In this document: piece by piece, positions 11,439-23,297 of the stretch
Layout: each line of letters begins with the position of its first letter
Numbering within the stretch: the stretch's first letter is position 1
DNA from: Albugo candida
Lineage: Eukaryota > Oomycota > Peronosporomycetes > Albuginales > Albuginaceae
DNA length: 64,000 nucleotides
Assembly (NCBI GenBank): GCA_905220665.1
Contig: CAJNAR010000157.1
Coordinates: 124,001-188,000 of the forward strand
Direction: 5' to 3'
The notes under the pieces: model-generated
What the model was told of the DNA's origin: nothing
Databases searched by the model: none
Seen by the model: only the letters and a program-made list of their open reading frames with translations
Position numbers and translations under genes: made by a program

Positions 11439-14400
11439 ATGCATACTCCTTTAATGTCTTCTCACAGCAACGGGGTGCCGTCATCTCGCTCAATCACGTC
11501 CGATACACCTGATTCTTCGTATTCGAGCTCTTCCCAGACTCTAGACTCACAGCGCTTCCAGACGGACGCAACACGTGCATACAATATTTCATTTATAGGC
11601 GAGGAATGCCGCTGGAAACCTGAAGAGGAGCTCGATGCGGTCCTGGAGGCCCCAAAGCTTTCGGGTTCTACTCAAGTAACGACAGCCATTCCATCATTCT
11701 ATGTTCCCAATGCACCTATATTACAGTCGCTCAAGGTCCCTGTGGAAGGAAGTACCTCCACACTACCTCCTGCGTACAATTCCGCATATATGAAGGATAG
11801 GAAATCAGATGCAAAGCCATCCATTGCGTCCCCGAATAACAATGCGCTCAATTACAAACCGAAATACGAATTTGCACTTATTCTTTTCAACAAAGTCACA
11901 TCTCCACGCGCTCTCGCACGATCTGGTTTGGACTCCACTGGACGCCAACAAATGGAAATCATTCAACGATGTATCAGCGCCGGTCTGGAGGTTGCTGTGA
12001 TGTCAAGTACACTCTGCAGCCGGAAATTCATGGTTCTCCTCCTCCGCCCGACACCATCTCGTCTTCAAATTGAGAAGAATCGACTCATTCTCGAACGCTG
12101 GCTTCAAATCGGAGCCGTTGGGCAAGTTCCTTCGGAAATCGAACAATTAATTGCTGCAAGCGATTTCGGCTCAGCCATTCCTTCCGATACAAATTTATCG
12201 CCTGCCGAGCGCATTCAGACGATCGCTCGAATTATCACTTCCACACGGAATATGTCCGAATTGAATCCTCCCGGCGCCGATATCGTAATCGACGGCAAAA
12301 ATTCTAAAGATCCTATCATTTATTCGTGCTTTCCGATTCACAATCAGCGAGTTTCCAAGTCTATCTATGCGAAAAGCACGTTTTGGTGGCGACATTCTCA
12401 AACACTGATTGACGATGTGCGGTATCATTACGGCGAGCGTGTCGCCTTTTACTTCAGTTTTGTGTTTTTTTACACTAAAAGTCTCGTTTTTCCAGCAATT
12501 TTAGGCACATTTGTATACCTCTTTTGCCGGTGGTATAATGCAGATGTGTACTTGCGTGCTCTTTGTGTATACGGCTTAGTGACAGCAATCGTATGGGGAG
12601 CACTCACCTTGAAGGCGTGGGCTCGTCAGACACAAATGCTTCGTGACACGTGGAATGTACGCTTTTTTAAAGAAGCTGATTACCCAAACGATTCCTTCCG
12701 TCCTCAAAGTTATTCCAACATCGTCGACGCTCGTGGAAATGTTCTTTTTCGTGAGCCGTATTACAACTCTTGGTATCGAATTCCAGCGTATATGCAAACA
12801 TTTCTCGTCTTTACGGTGTTTGTTGCCGGTTATCTGATTGGAACGACATTCTTTGTTGTATGGTATACAGCCGCAATGATGGCGCCGGTGTGTAGCGAGT
12901 GTCCGACATGTGTTCGCCTATTTTCATGTTTTGCCACACAAAAGCCGGTATTATTCACTTGGCGCTGGGGATACATTTTATTGCAAGGAATTTTGCTGGG
13001 AATCTCTCTGGATGTCCTCATGTACGTGATGGCGGTAAAGCTACTTCGGTATCTGGTCATCCGCGAGAACCACGCGACCGAGGCTCAATTTCAAAGAGCG
13101 ATGACGAATCGGCTATTCCTTATCAATTGGATCTCGTTTTTCCTTTGGTTCATACTCATTGCGTTTGGAATGGTTCCATTCGGGAAACACATTGAGGCAT
13201 TCCTTGCGACCCAATTGCATTCTTCTCATTTCAGCGTGGATTGGGAGAACGGTGTTATTGATATGTCTACAGCGCTAGTCACACCGTTGCTATTCACGCA
13301 AGCGCTAAATTTGCTTATGGACACTGCGGTTCCCAGCGTTTTCAAAAAACATCAATTACGGGCTTCACATCATTTCGCTCGTGCTACAAGATCGAATCCA
13401 GCAGATACTTTATTGGCATTGGCTGAATATCATGCTTCTTTTGAGCCACTGGCAAGTAAAGTAGCCGATGGATCATTAGATTTACAGGCTCGGATTGAGG
13501 CAAGTAGATGCTGTGAGGAGGTTATGTGCTGACAGGCTTGAGTAGCTTCATATGATGACGCCGATACGGATCCCGTGGATGGAGAAAGAGCTCGGCATTG
13601 CAATCAACACAGTCGAACGTTTGGAGAATGATACTTGTATCTTTTGATACGATGAAACAAATTGTATGCTAAAGTGTGGCTGTATAGGTTTTATGACCGC
13701 AGATCACGTACTTGCAGAGAGTCGATTGGAATCGTATAATCCGTTTGTATGAGTCTTTGGTTGCGTGCGATTACATGTCACTCAGATTTTGTATGTAGCC
13801 CGATTACCTTCGGATGGTTATTCAGTTTGTAAGCTGCACCCGAACGATTCTGTCGAAGCTACATGTGTTGTTTGTAGGGCTATGTGGTGATGTTCTCGGT
13901 CGTGTGGCCGTTTTGCGGTCTCGCGGCGTTTATAAACAATGTTGTTCACATTCGCAACTGTTTGGTCAAATTGGTCGTGTTACGTCGTCGACCTGTACCG
14001 CGAAAAGCCAATAGCATCGGTCAATGGGAGAAAATGTTGCTCATCACATTAATTCTAGCAGTTTTTGTGGTTGCTGGACTCATCTGTATGAGTTCTGGCG
14101 AATTGGAAGTGTTCGTTTCGTCGTGTGCGAAAGGAAAGAAGGAATTTAGGTAATTTGTTCGATTAGGCAGCGCGGTTTGGTGACCGAAACGGCTCTTTGT
14201 AGTATGACGCCCGATTTTGAGTGTCTGAGTTCGTCTACTCGGTTTTTAGTGGCTCTTGCGATGGAACACGTAGCGCTGTTGGTCGTGTATCTTTTGATGG
14301 ATAGTATCTCAAATACACCGAGATCAATCCGGACAAGCTTTCAGCGAAAAAAAGAGCTTATCCGCCTTGCTATTTGCGGACGTCATGATGTCACTATTGA

Positions 14401-14482
14401 GACTGTAGCGTCTCCGACGCGCGTGCAGGTCATTTCATGTGACGTGGTGTAGGTCTACAGAAAAAACTCGCTTTTGATGTGA
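11439..14482 (+). CDS. Anoctamin (TMEM16)-family membrane protein
   Basis: Anoctamins are Ca2+-activated chloride channels and/or phospholipid scramblases of the plasma or internal membranes. I read seven exons (11439-13499, 13546-13636, 13688-13746, 13799-13828, 13878-14122, 14167-14404, 14453-14482), about 917 residues. A low-complexity Ser/Thr-rich N-terminus precedes a cytosolic domain, then YHYGERVAFYFSFVFFYTK, the start of the anoctamin core, and about eight hydrophobic helices. The tiny exon 4 encodes PDYLRMVIQF and joins to GYVVMFSVVWPFCGLAAFIN, the conserved anoctamin motif; a later helix is STRFLVALAMEHVALLVVYL. The intron at 13500-13545 appears to be GC-AG. I did not resolve the Ca2+-site residues, so channel versus scramblase cannot be decided. 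The last two exons are less certain than the rest. Confidence 0.85.
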
Positions 14483-14602
14483 GTATTAGTGGCCTCAAAT
14501 GGAGAGGATGTTACTAGTCGATTGGACGGAATTGTGGGAATTATTAGGGTTTAAGACAGAAGATTGGCGGGAAAATTACTTTCATGCGATTTTCATTGGG
14601 AA

Positions 14603-15850
14603 ATGCAATTCACTCGCAAACAGCTAAACGAGTGAGCGGAACTCGTACAATTGAGGACGTACACTTTGTCGAATTACATACTTTACGTCATTTGTAAGCA
14701 AAGTATACATGTACAGTACAGTCTCTGATCTAAACGATTATATTATAGCCGATCGATTCTCACTGGCATCCTTGTTGTGACAATCACTCTTGCTGTGTAT
14801 TTACTATGGACTCCACTGGTGGAGTGGAATGTTGATACAAACAATCTCCATCGGACTATAAACAAAGTGGAGACTTATGTATCGGATTTACACGAGCAAA
14901 CAGCTCTGACTAATGTCAAAATGAAATCATTCCTACAACAATGCCAAATGATCCGAATGACAGCCAGCACACGGAATGGAGTCATTGCAAAGCATATGAT
15001 GATGGCATTTGAGGAGCTTGGGATCGAAAGAGTACGCACGTATGGCGAAACCTTTCAAGAATATCGCCAAAATGGATGGCGTTCAGCAAATGACACTATG
15101 AAGGAGTTCGAGGTGGAAGCTCAGACAGAGAAAGATGAAACAGCAATTTCAGAAAGCGTACTTTCGGAGATTCATAGTGCTGTTGAGAGCGTGCAGAATG
15201 CTGAAATCGCTGATGAACATGGATTTGATCCGTTTAATCTCGAACCTGGATTTTTGACAAATTTCGATTCGAATCTTGACCTTGAAATGACTGACTCGAT
15301 TGTATCACCGAATGCGCCTTCTGAAGAAAATAAAGCGCGAGAACCTCAAGTAGTGGGATACTGTACTGGTATACTTGTACTATGCGTTTTCGTACTCGTT
15401 ATTTATAGTGGTTGGATTTGGAAGCCTTTGCGCTGTTGTGGTTCTCTGAAACAGCGAAGAAATACTCGTTGGATTGTACTGCAAGCGGCGAATGCACTTG
15501 GTCGTGTGATTGTACGGTTTCATTGATGCGACGACTCGGACTTTCCTGCACTGACTCGTCTTTGCCATAGATTTTACAGAAATTGCCCTCATGCAAAAGC
15601 GAACGACTTCTTTCTGCACCATCAAATCAGTCAGAAGCGGATCACGGAAGCATCAGATTTGTACGTGTGCCATATACATCCTCTTTGACGCTGATTATCA
15701 CGTGTGCAGGGCACGGAATCTGAAGTTTTTATGCGACGATCGAAACGATTGTTATCACAACCGAACTTTTCTAATTTCAACATTCAACTATTCATCAAAC
15801 GAAAGTTGTTCGAATTGATGCAACAACTTCAATCCGACCAAAGTGAATAG
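14603..15850 (+). CDS. Unidentified protein with two membrane segments
   Basis: Four exons (14603-14631, 14749-15516, 15571-15664, 15710-15850) give an unbroken 343-residue frame. After a short basic N-terminus comes a hydrophobic helix (SILTGILVVTITLAVYLLW). A roughly 190-residue acidic, helix-prone domain follows (LSEIHSAVESVQ, EEN), then a second helix (GYCTGILVLCVFVLVIYSGW) and a basic tail ending ELMQQLQSDQSE. The layout predicts both ends in the cytosol and the middle in the lumen or outside. I recognise no family. It starts 120 bp after the anoctamin gene on the same strand, so co-regulation is possible but not shown. Exon 1 is inferred from phase, because no in-frame ATG upstream of the first helix exists without it; a shorter start would lose part of that helix. 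Confidence 0.6.
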
Positions 15851-15854
15851 TAAC

Positions 15855-16432
15855 TTAACTCGCATCGGTTTCTAAGACATCTCGAAGTGTCTGAACATCT
15901 GACGGCTCATTTCGATCGAGTATGGAGAGTATATCGTTTTTCAGAGTTTGCACCTTTTTTCTTTCCAACTCAAGTTGCTCTTTTGCTTTCTCTTCCTCCA
16001 AACTTTGCACCGCGAGCTGCATCGAATTACATTAGTGTTTAAAGACAACTCGCAATGCTTACCATTTCAACCATAAGTTTGCATTTGAAATGACTCATAT
16101 CAGATTCTTCCGTAATACGAGTCACAGTGTCTCGTAGTTGCTGATTATCATTTTCTAGAGTTTTGACCTGTGTCTTGAGAGACTCACATTGTGACGAAGC
16201 TTGCTGAAGTGAACCGTGCTCTACACAAGTGAGTTGATTACCATGGTACGGTTTAATACACATCGCACCAAATGTCCATTGTCCGCTTTTAGACAACCAA
16301 AACGTTGCTCCACCAAGCGATAAGCTAACCGGAATCTCTTCCTCCTGAATGAAAACGTTACGCTAGTTATCACTCTTATGCCTCACGTACTTGAGATTTC
16401 AATAAATCTTTTCCTATGATTGCCTCTGTCAT
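15855..16432 (-). CDS. Small coiled-coil protein, unidentified
   Basis: Three exons (16432-16391, 16344-16063, 16016-15855), separated by two 46-nt introns, give 161 residues with an intact frame. The N-terminal third is globular (VSLSLGGATFWLSKSGQWTF). From about residue 55 the protein is a long heptad-rich helix (LKTQVKTLENDNQQLRDTV, then EEEKAKEQLELERKKVQTL). It resembles small structural or adaptor proteins, but I cannot name a family. Its stop codon lies only 4 bp from the stop of the convergent gene on the plus strand, so the two 3' untranslated regions must overlap. Confidence 0.65.
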
Positions 16433-16527
16433 ACTCAAAACGACGGTTGACACCAAATAAAAAGACACTGAGTCGAGAAGCGAATTTTATATTCACCAAT
16501 TATTGACCACAAAACGTGCTCACTAAC

Positions 16528-17662
16528 TCACAATTCCTCGTTGGCGTCGACTTCAGGTTCATCGTCGGTTTCATCGGCCTCTTGGTTGTCAATCGCCTCG
16601 CCATTCAACGCTTTGAGAATGTTTTTTACGCTTTTCAAAGAGTTTCCTTTTCACTAAAGGAACATTTTTGTTGCGTAATAGCCCTTCCAAACGCTTAATC
16701 TCTGATTCAATGTATCCCGATCCTTTCGCAATGATTTTCTTGATCGCTTTGATGTACAAAGCGCCATGCTCTGCGTCTTCTCCTTCCAGTTTCTCCACAA
16801 TCGCCTCAGCTTGGTTCAAGTGCGAGTTAGTAAAGTCGGTCACTCCAGACACCAAAACGTCCAATTCAGCAACTCGTCCAGCAATACTCGCAAGCGTTCC
16901 ATCTTCCTTTCGGTACGTACCAGCTTTCTCATTGATGAACTGCACAAATGAGGATAAATCACGTCCTTCCGAGTAATCCTCAGGAGTTTGAGATCCTGGT
17001 GCAAAGTACTTAATGGTGGGGAAACCACTCACGTCGTACGTGGTTGCCAAAGGTTTGTTCGTTTCCACGGTCGCATCAACTTTTGCAATCAGAACGTTAG
17101 ATTCGGGTCCAAAGATCTCGGCCAAGTTCTCATACACCGGCATTAAATTCATACAGTGACCACACCAAGGAGCATAAAATTCCACGAGTGCGTGTCGTCC
17201 CGACTCAAACACTTCTTTTTCAAAAGTGTTTGCGGTCAGTGCAACAACAAACGATGGCGGTTTTACAGCTTTTGCTTGAGATCCCGATTTCTCATTCAAA
17301 AACTCGATGAATTCGTCCTCACTTCGGCCTCCACTGTAGTCTTCGGCCTCAGTAGATCCTTTGTTGAAAAACTTTAACGTTGGAAAACCAGTCACACCAA
17401 AACGGTCTCGGAGTTCAGTGTGAGCTTCAGCGTCGACTTTTGCGACGATAACACTGTCAATCTTTCTAAACGAAGTAGCAACGATTTCATACGTTGGACT
17501 CAGTTTTTTACAGTGGCCACACCACGGAGCGTAATATTCAACAAGAACGTGTTTTGTACCGTCAACAATTTGATCGAAATTATCAGGAGTCAAGTCGACT
17601 ACGTCCGAAGACAGGGCGACGGGTACCACACACAACAGTGTAACAAGCAGGAGAAGCGACAT
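16528..17662 (-). CDS. Protein disulfide isomerase with two thioredoxin domains and an ERp29-type C-domain
   Basis: It forms and rearranges disulfide bonds in the endoplasmic reticulum. A hydrophobic signal peptide (SLLLLVTLLCVVPVALSS) is followed by two thioredoxin domains, each with an APWCGHC active site (about residues 44-50 and 162-168) and a later FPT cis-proline (GFPTLKFF, GFPTIKYF). An all-helical D domain (about 260-360) completes the plant PDIL2-1/ERp38 architecture. As written, the frame stops at 16589. A T6 run at 16622-16627 (A6 in the gene) shifts the frame; with one base fewer, the reading regains the family-typical RKNIL and a long acidic tail ending NEEL at 16528. A 49-nt intron could also connect the frames but would delete RKNIL. 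NEEL may be a KDEL-like ER retention signal (inference). The coordinates given cover the longer reading. Confidence 0.88.
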
Positions 17663-17715
17663 ACTCCGTTTATTACGTTTTGATACTTTTCGAAAATGTT
17701 CGGTTCAGGAGCGGC

Positions 17716-17736
17716 CACGTGGCACGTGGCACGTGG
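17716..17736 (-). promoter_or_regulatory. Three tandem CACGTGG boxes upstream of the PDI gene
   Basis: CACGTG occurs at 17716, 17723 and 17730, spaced exactly 7 nt, 54-73 nt upstream of the PDI ATG. CACGTG is the E-box/G-box core bound by bHLH or bZIP factors, and CCACG is also the half-site of ER-stress elements. Location before an ER chaperone gene suggests unfolded-protein control, as an inference. No PDI transcription start is known from the sequence. Confidence 0.5.
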
Positions 17737-17881
17737 CTGTTACCAACCTGTTACTATCATATTTTCTCGTTATCACCTATCACAGGTATTGCAAACAAAA
17801 AACAAAATTGGCGCGCAATGCATAAAAATTGTGCAAATATTTTCGTACGTTCGATCAATTCTCTATTTTCGACTATTTCGG

Positions 17882-20800
17882 CTATCGGATCACTAATTCG
17901 GACAGCAATTTTGGCAATTGGGCTTTGAATTGCTCCAAATTCTGAATCGTCTCATTCCTCGCGATCACCGCCAGCGCGTACTCGTCCTTTCGCCACATTG
18001 TCACATGGACAGCCTGTTTCTACAATAGAAATAATGAGAAACAGCTCATTAATCGCTTGAGCATCCACCAAACCTTTAAGAAGCGAATATCGAGCAGCGA
18101 ACGATGATCGTACACCAATCGAACATGCGTTTGTGATCTTGGAATCAAAAGGAGACGACCGGGTTCCAATTTATTTATTGGTTTCAGCGCTGTGCAATTG
18201 GGATCCAAAATTGGTCCATTGGATTCTGTCGTACAACGCATCAACTCTTTGCGGTCATAATACGCCGCCGCTGGAGACTCAATGAATCCCGAAAGAATCC
18301 CAAGTGGAATTGCTGTCCTTTCCAGTGCTTCCAGTAGCTGTGTTGCGTCCTTATGCACATTCAATGCCGACTGAATGAAAGGAAGAAGAGGATGTGTGAT
18401 GGGAGTGAATGTGAGGACAAAGCCGCATTTCGGTTTGCATTGTATTTTCAGTCGGAAACACGCGCCATTCACATTCTCTTTCGACGCTAATACGATCTCA
18501 AAAGGATCGGCGTGCTCCATGAAGAAGTGACTCTCACTGTGAGAGAACGCGTGCTTCAGACTATTGCTCAGCACATGCATTGGGTGCACCAAAGTCGCTA
18601 CTTCCAACAAACAATTCTCCAGCGGATTCTCGTTATTCGGATCATTCGATCGATACCGAAAGACCAAGTCTCCATTCTCATTTACAAATCGAGTTTTCTC
18701 CATGCAAAGTGACGGCAAAGTTGAGCAGAATTGCGTCGAGAATCCACAAATACGCACATGGAGCTCGATACCGCCCGGCATTAGACACGCTCGAATCAAG
18801 TCGATTTTCAATGCAAGTAATGTCTCTTCGGGGAATGAGAATGTGATCACTTGATGCCCGAGACTTTTTCCCGTCGATATCGCCGATCCAATGTATCGTA
18901 TTCGCGCTTTTCGTCGTCGAGCAAAGCTCACACATTGTTGGAGTTGTATCCGATCGTGACACTGATTGATAATGAGATTGAAAATGCGTGTGAGGCTCAG
19001 AGCTACAGGCTCTTTGGAATGCATTGATTCCTGTGGGAACTTTTGTTTCTTGCTTGGAAATGTATTCGTCTTTGTGACTGATGCTCTACAGGTAAAGTCG
19101 ACGGATTCAAAGAGTTTCAGTGAAATTGATGCAAGTGTTTGCTTCCGAATCGGTGGGAATCGATAAAAGAACTGAACATTGTTCTGGCCGTTGGCTTCAC
19201 TGCTCAATTGTAACAGTGAAAAACGCGGAGAATGAACGTATGCGTCGGTGTCGTCGTCCAAATGCGTAAACGTTTCTGATCGATCGATTGTATCGATTTC
19301 GATGACGGAATAGTAATTGGAATGCTTCCATGAAGATAGCTGCACAAACAACGCGTTCTCTGAGATTGTGATGGATGCATTCGTCGTGCACTGCTCTTTG
19401 TACTTTCGCCAGTCCATTTGAATGTTCCTATACACTTGAAGTCGTCTTAAAGACGTAATTGTGGCCGTGCATTCTTCTAAAGCGAGTTCGTCCAAAGCTT
19501 TACAAACAAGTGATTGAATTGTTTTGAGAGCATTTTCATGGTCTAAAACAAGTGTAAATGACTTGATTTGCTCACGTGTGTGGATATCTGTCGAAGAATA
19601 AGCTTCGTCTGTCGTCTCGAGTTTGCAGTGAATGTTGAGTGCGTCTTCCAAAGACTTTGTATATTGAGTCAACACTGAACGCGCAGACATGACGGGAGCG
19701 TCCACAGTGCATTTTCCTTGACGAATATCAAATGCGAGCTCGATACATTGACAGAGACCTTCCACATCGGCATTTCTCAACTGAATTCGGGATTCATCTC
19801 GTTCGATCCATACGCATTGTCCGGAAAGTAGCCTACAATATCCTCGCTCTTGGATCATATTTCGGAATAAAAGTCTTTGACATCCTTCCAAATACGCTAT
19901 CGCATGAGCTTTCATAGCAGCTAGAAGGAGTCTTTCCGCACTGATTTCCAGCATATTGCTTGGAATCTCTAAAATTTCTTCAGCCCGACTCGAAATGGTT
20001 TTTGGTAATTGTGGATGTAATTGAACGGCTACAAGGTCTTTTCCTGCTCCAATACTGAAGCGGACACACAAGCACGAGGTCATGAACGGTGGAATAGAAG
20101 CTTTTTTACGTCGTTCAAGGATTTCCGGACTCTGAGTCGAAGATGAGCAGCGATGCGGCCAGTAGTTGAAATCTAGATAATTTCCTTGTCGATGATAGAT
20201 CGTGGACAAGCGGTGCTTCCAGGGTCCATCCACCAGTATCTGGGCCTGAGATCGAAGGATGTGGAGGGCCAAAGAAGCACAGAATTGTTTCATGAGATTG
20301 TAAGCTTTGAGGAATGGTTCCTCCGAATGATTGAGGACATTTTGTAATAAATTACGAATATGAGCATATTGCGTGAGGTTGGGCGCATTATTTTGAAAGA
20401 TACGGAACGCACTTGAGTTTGTTTGGTACTGTTGGAGTGCGTCGGTGTCGGTTAAAATGGTGTGGACGCGCACTACGTGCCACACTGCATCCGGTTGAAG
20501 TCCTTGTAGAGTGAATACGATTTCGAATTGTCCGCTGCATGTAAAGTATACGAATCCTTGATCCAATGAGATGGAAGTGAATTGTTTAGGGATTTTCGCT
20601 TGAATGAGTCGATATCGGATAAGGTTATTTAGATTTTCAGAGGCTTTCGTGAGGTTGACGGGTGGAAACTCGCGAGGATACATGGCACGTTCAATGACGG
20701 AAGGAAGACGTAGGTAGGAACCTTTGTATAAAACGTCGATTGCAGTGCTGAGATCGTACCTTCTTTCCTTGGCACGATCTAGATTGGCGTGCATGAAGAA

Positions 20801-21100
20801 GAGTCGATCATTGGTCTCGTTCGTTTGATTGCGATACGATTCTGCGTGCTGCAATACTTGTGAGGAGCGTTTTGAGACATTAGCGTGGCGATGTGACCAG
20901 AGTGTAAGCCCAAGTAATTGAGTGCATTGCTGCTTACATTGTGATAGGAACTTTAAAAGAGGTTCAGTACGCTCTTCCTCACGTAAGGTGGATAAATGTT
21001 GCACCAAGGTTCGTAGATTTTCATATTGCTGATCCACGCTGCGATGTAATAATTCCGAGGTTTTGATGGTTCTGGGTCGTTGCGCTGGAAAATCACTCAT
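17882..21100 (-). CDS. MED14: Mediator complex subunit 14
   Basis: MED14 (Rgr1) is the backbone that links the head, middle and tail of the Mediator co-activator of RNA polymerase II. A large exon (21100-18074) and a 54-nt intron join a terminal exon (18019-17882), giving 1054 residues. The N-terminus carries the family pattern: helices such as TSELLHRSVDQQYENL, TAIDVLYKGSYLRLPSVIE and LNNLIRYRLIQAKIP, followed by beta-rich repeats with weak conservation. Assignment rests on this N-terminal block (the Med14 domain); the remaining 800 residues are poorly conserved, as usual for the family. The ATG at 21100 opens with MSDFPAQRPR. Confidence 0.82.
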
Positions 21101-21362
21101 GTTATAATTTGAACAATCGGAGCGTTTTTGATTTCCTATATGTTCCGAAATGTTTCTTGTAGCGTCGTAATCACAGCAAGAACTTGAGACCCTCGCTACT
21201 TTTCGCGATCATTCATTCACAAGCACTAAAAGTTTCATAAACACCATACTCGTGAGAGTATTAAATCAGAGCTGTTTTAAACAGTATTATGAAGATGTAT
21301 ACTGTATACTTTTTCTGATAAATCAACACAAACATCCGCGATAAGTTTGTATTTGATCTCGC

Positions 21363-22641
21363 TTATTTGAAAACTCGCGAGTCAGCAAGAGGTTCTCCTT
21401 CCAATTCGTTGTCATTGCACCAGTACGCGGCAATACGCGCCTTACTGGCGTCATCAAAAGTGGTCACGCGTTTCCATGTATAGTATTCCGCATCCGGGTT
21501 TGCTTCCATCATATGGTCGATTGTGTCCCCACGAAATAGCCAGCATCCGGTAATGTTCAATTTGGAGCCTTCTTTACCACAAATGTGCATGACACCAAAT
21601 GCGAACTTACGCACTCCTTCAGATCGCTGGATAAATCCGTTTATAGCATTGCTTGTCATAAACAAAACTTTGTTCTCATCATTGTAATTATAGTCGCACA
21701 TCCAAATAGAGTACCCTTCGCTGTCGAAATTGTCCCAAAACCATTTCATCGAATCGATCACAGGCTTGGTGTTGGAGTACTGGACTTTCCATTCATCCAG
21801 GACCATTTTGCTCGGTTTTTCGCGGTTGAGAACAACCAGTGGATGCTCTACCTTTTTCTTCGGTTTTGGTTCTTCTGCAACGCTTTGTTTGGTAGCTTTT
21901 GGAGCTTTTCCCGCAGTTTTTTTCGTTTCTTTCTTTCCACCGTTGTCGCCTTCTGCAAGGACCGGCACATCGCACAGTGGCACATCGCCAACGATATTTT
22001 GAAATTCAGGCTGATTCACAAGCGTGCTAAACCACCGATTCACAGCCGAATACGGCTTGCGAAGATCCTTATCCAGTAACATTTTCATTGGGTACACAAG
22101 CAGAGACGCAATCACAATATCTGCCAAAGTGATGTGCTCACCGACAAGATACGTGCGGAGATGCAGATGATTCTCAAGCACCTGTAGGGCTTTCTTTACA
22201 TCTTCGACAGCTTTGGCTTTGGTTCCGGCATTGAACTTCATGTAGCCAAAAATAGGATACAGCCACATTTGGAGTGGTACCTCTAGTTCGTGTGCAGAGA
22301 AATCGATCCAGGAATCTACTTGACCGGATTCGAAAAAGGTTTGACCGTACAGACCAGTATCTGCACGCAATCGAGCGACGTATCGAGCAATAGCGTTGCT
22401 TTCGAAAAGTGCACCATTTTCTGTCTCCAACACAGGTACTTTTCCGAGAGGATTCTTTGCAAGAAATTCCTTGGATTTGATGGTGGTCATATCAAATTCG
22501 GGCACTTCAATGTCGATACCATTGTATTCGGCAGCGATTAATATTTTGAACACACGGTAGTTTCCGGGGTATGTGTAGAGTTTCTAAGAAAAGAGGATCG
22601 CGTTAGGAGAAATGCAGGTACAAAGCATGAGCACCTACCAT
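21363..22641 (-). CDS. EEF1G: Translation elongation factor 1-gamma (eEF1B gamma)
   Basis: This is the scaffold subunit of the eEF1B exchange factor that recharges eEF1A with GTP. The GST-like N-domain (KLYTYPGNYRVFKILIAAEY, NPLGKVPVLET, ESNAIARYVA) is followed by a Lys/Ala-rich linker and the EF1-gamma C-domain (DEWKVQYSNTKP, FWDNFDSEGYSIW, VLFMTSNAINGFIQR, GCWLFRG), ending DSRVFK. Total length is 407 residues, normal for the family. The first coding exon holds only the ATG (22639-22641); a 55-nt intron (22584-22638) separates it from codon 2. This start is required because the family begins MKLYTYP. Confidence 0.96.
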
Positions 22642-23297
22642 TTTGCACGCAGTACAGTTTGTTTCTCAATAGGACACACTATTAGCAAGAAGATATATCT
22701 ACTATAACCGAAATGGTTTCATGTTAAAAGAGTAAGCGTCTAAGGCAAGGCGATATCGATAAACAAAGGTCTTATGCAAACTAGGCGTCGGTGATTAGGC
22801 AGAAAATAAACTTGGATGATGTTGCTACATATTTTATGTGTAGCAGAAAGCTCATAGCAATTTTAACGTTTGAAAGTAAAAACAACTGTACAAATTAGAC
22901 ATTCCATCATCCTATAGAACGACTATTGTAATCACAACCAAACACAAGAAACGGCCATAGGTTCAAAGTTAGGTATACCACGACTTTGTCGTTTTGCTTG
23001 TGAGAGAATGCCCCGTAGTTTACAATATGTTCGATGTTGAATTGATAAGTGAGACGATATGTATGACCCATCACTGCACTTTAGTGTGTACGCTGATAAG
23101 TGCTGTATCGTAAGCGCAACAGGTATAGTGAGGGAGGATGTAGTCGTGTGACACTATGTTGTTGCGATCCACATAATTAAACACATAAGCAAGATCGAGG
23201 TCATCGATGGGCAACGAATTACAAACCCAACCCTCGCCCACTAAATAGAATCGTCAAATTATAGAGAAGCGCATCATAGAATACTCAATCATATGAC
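22642..23297. other. Divergent intergenic region (656 bp)
   Basis: It lies between the eEF1B-gamma start (minus) and the GPCR-PIP kinase start (plus), so it must hold both promoters. I see no open frame, repeat or RNA gene in it. Confidence 0.6.
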
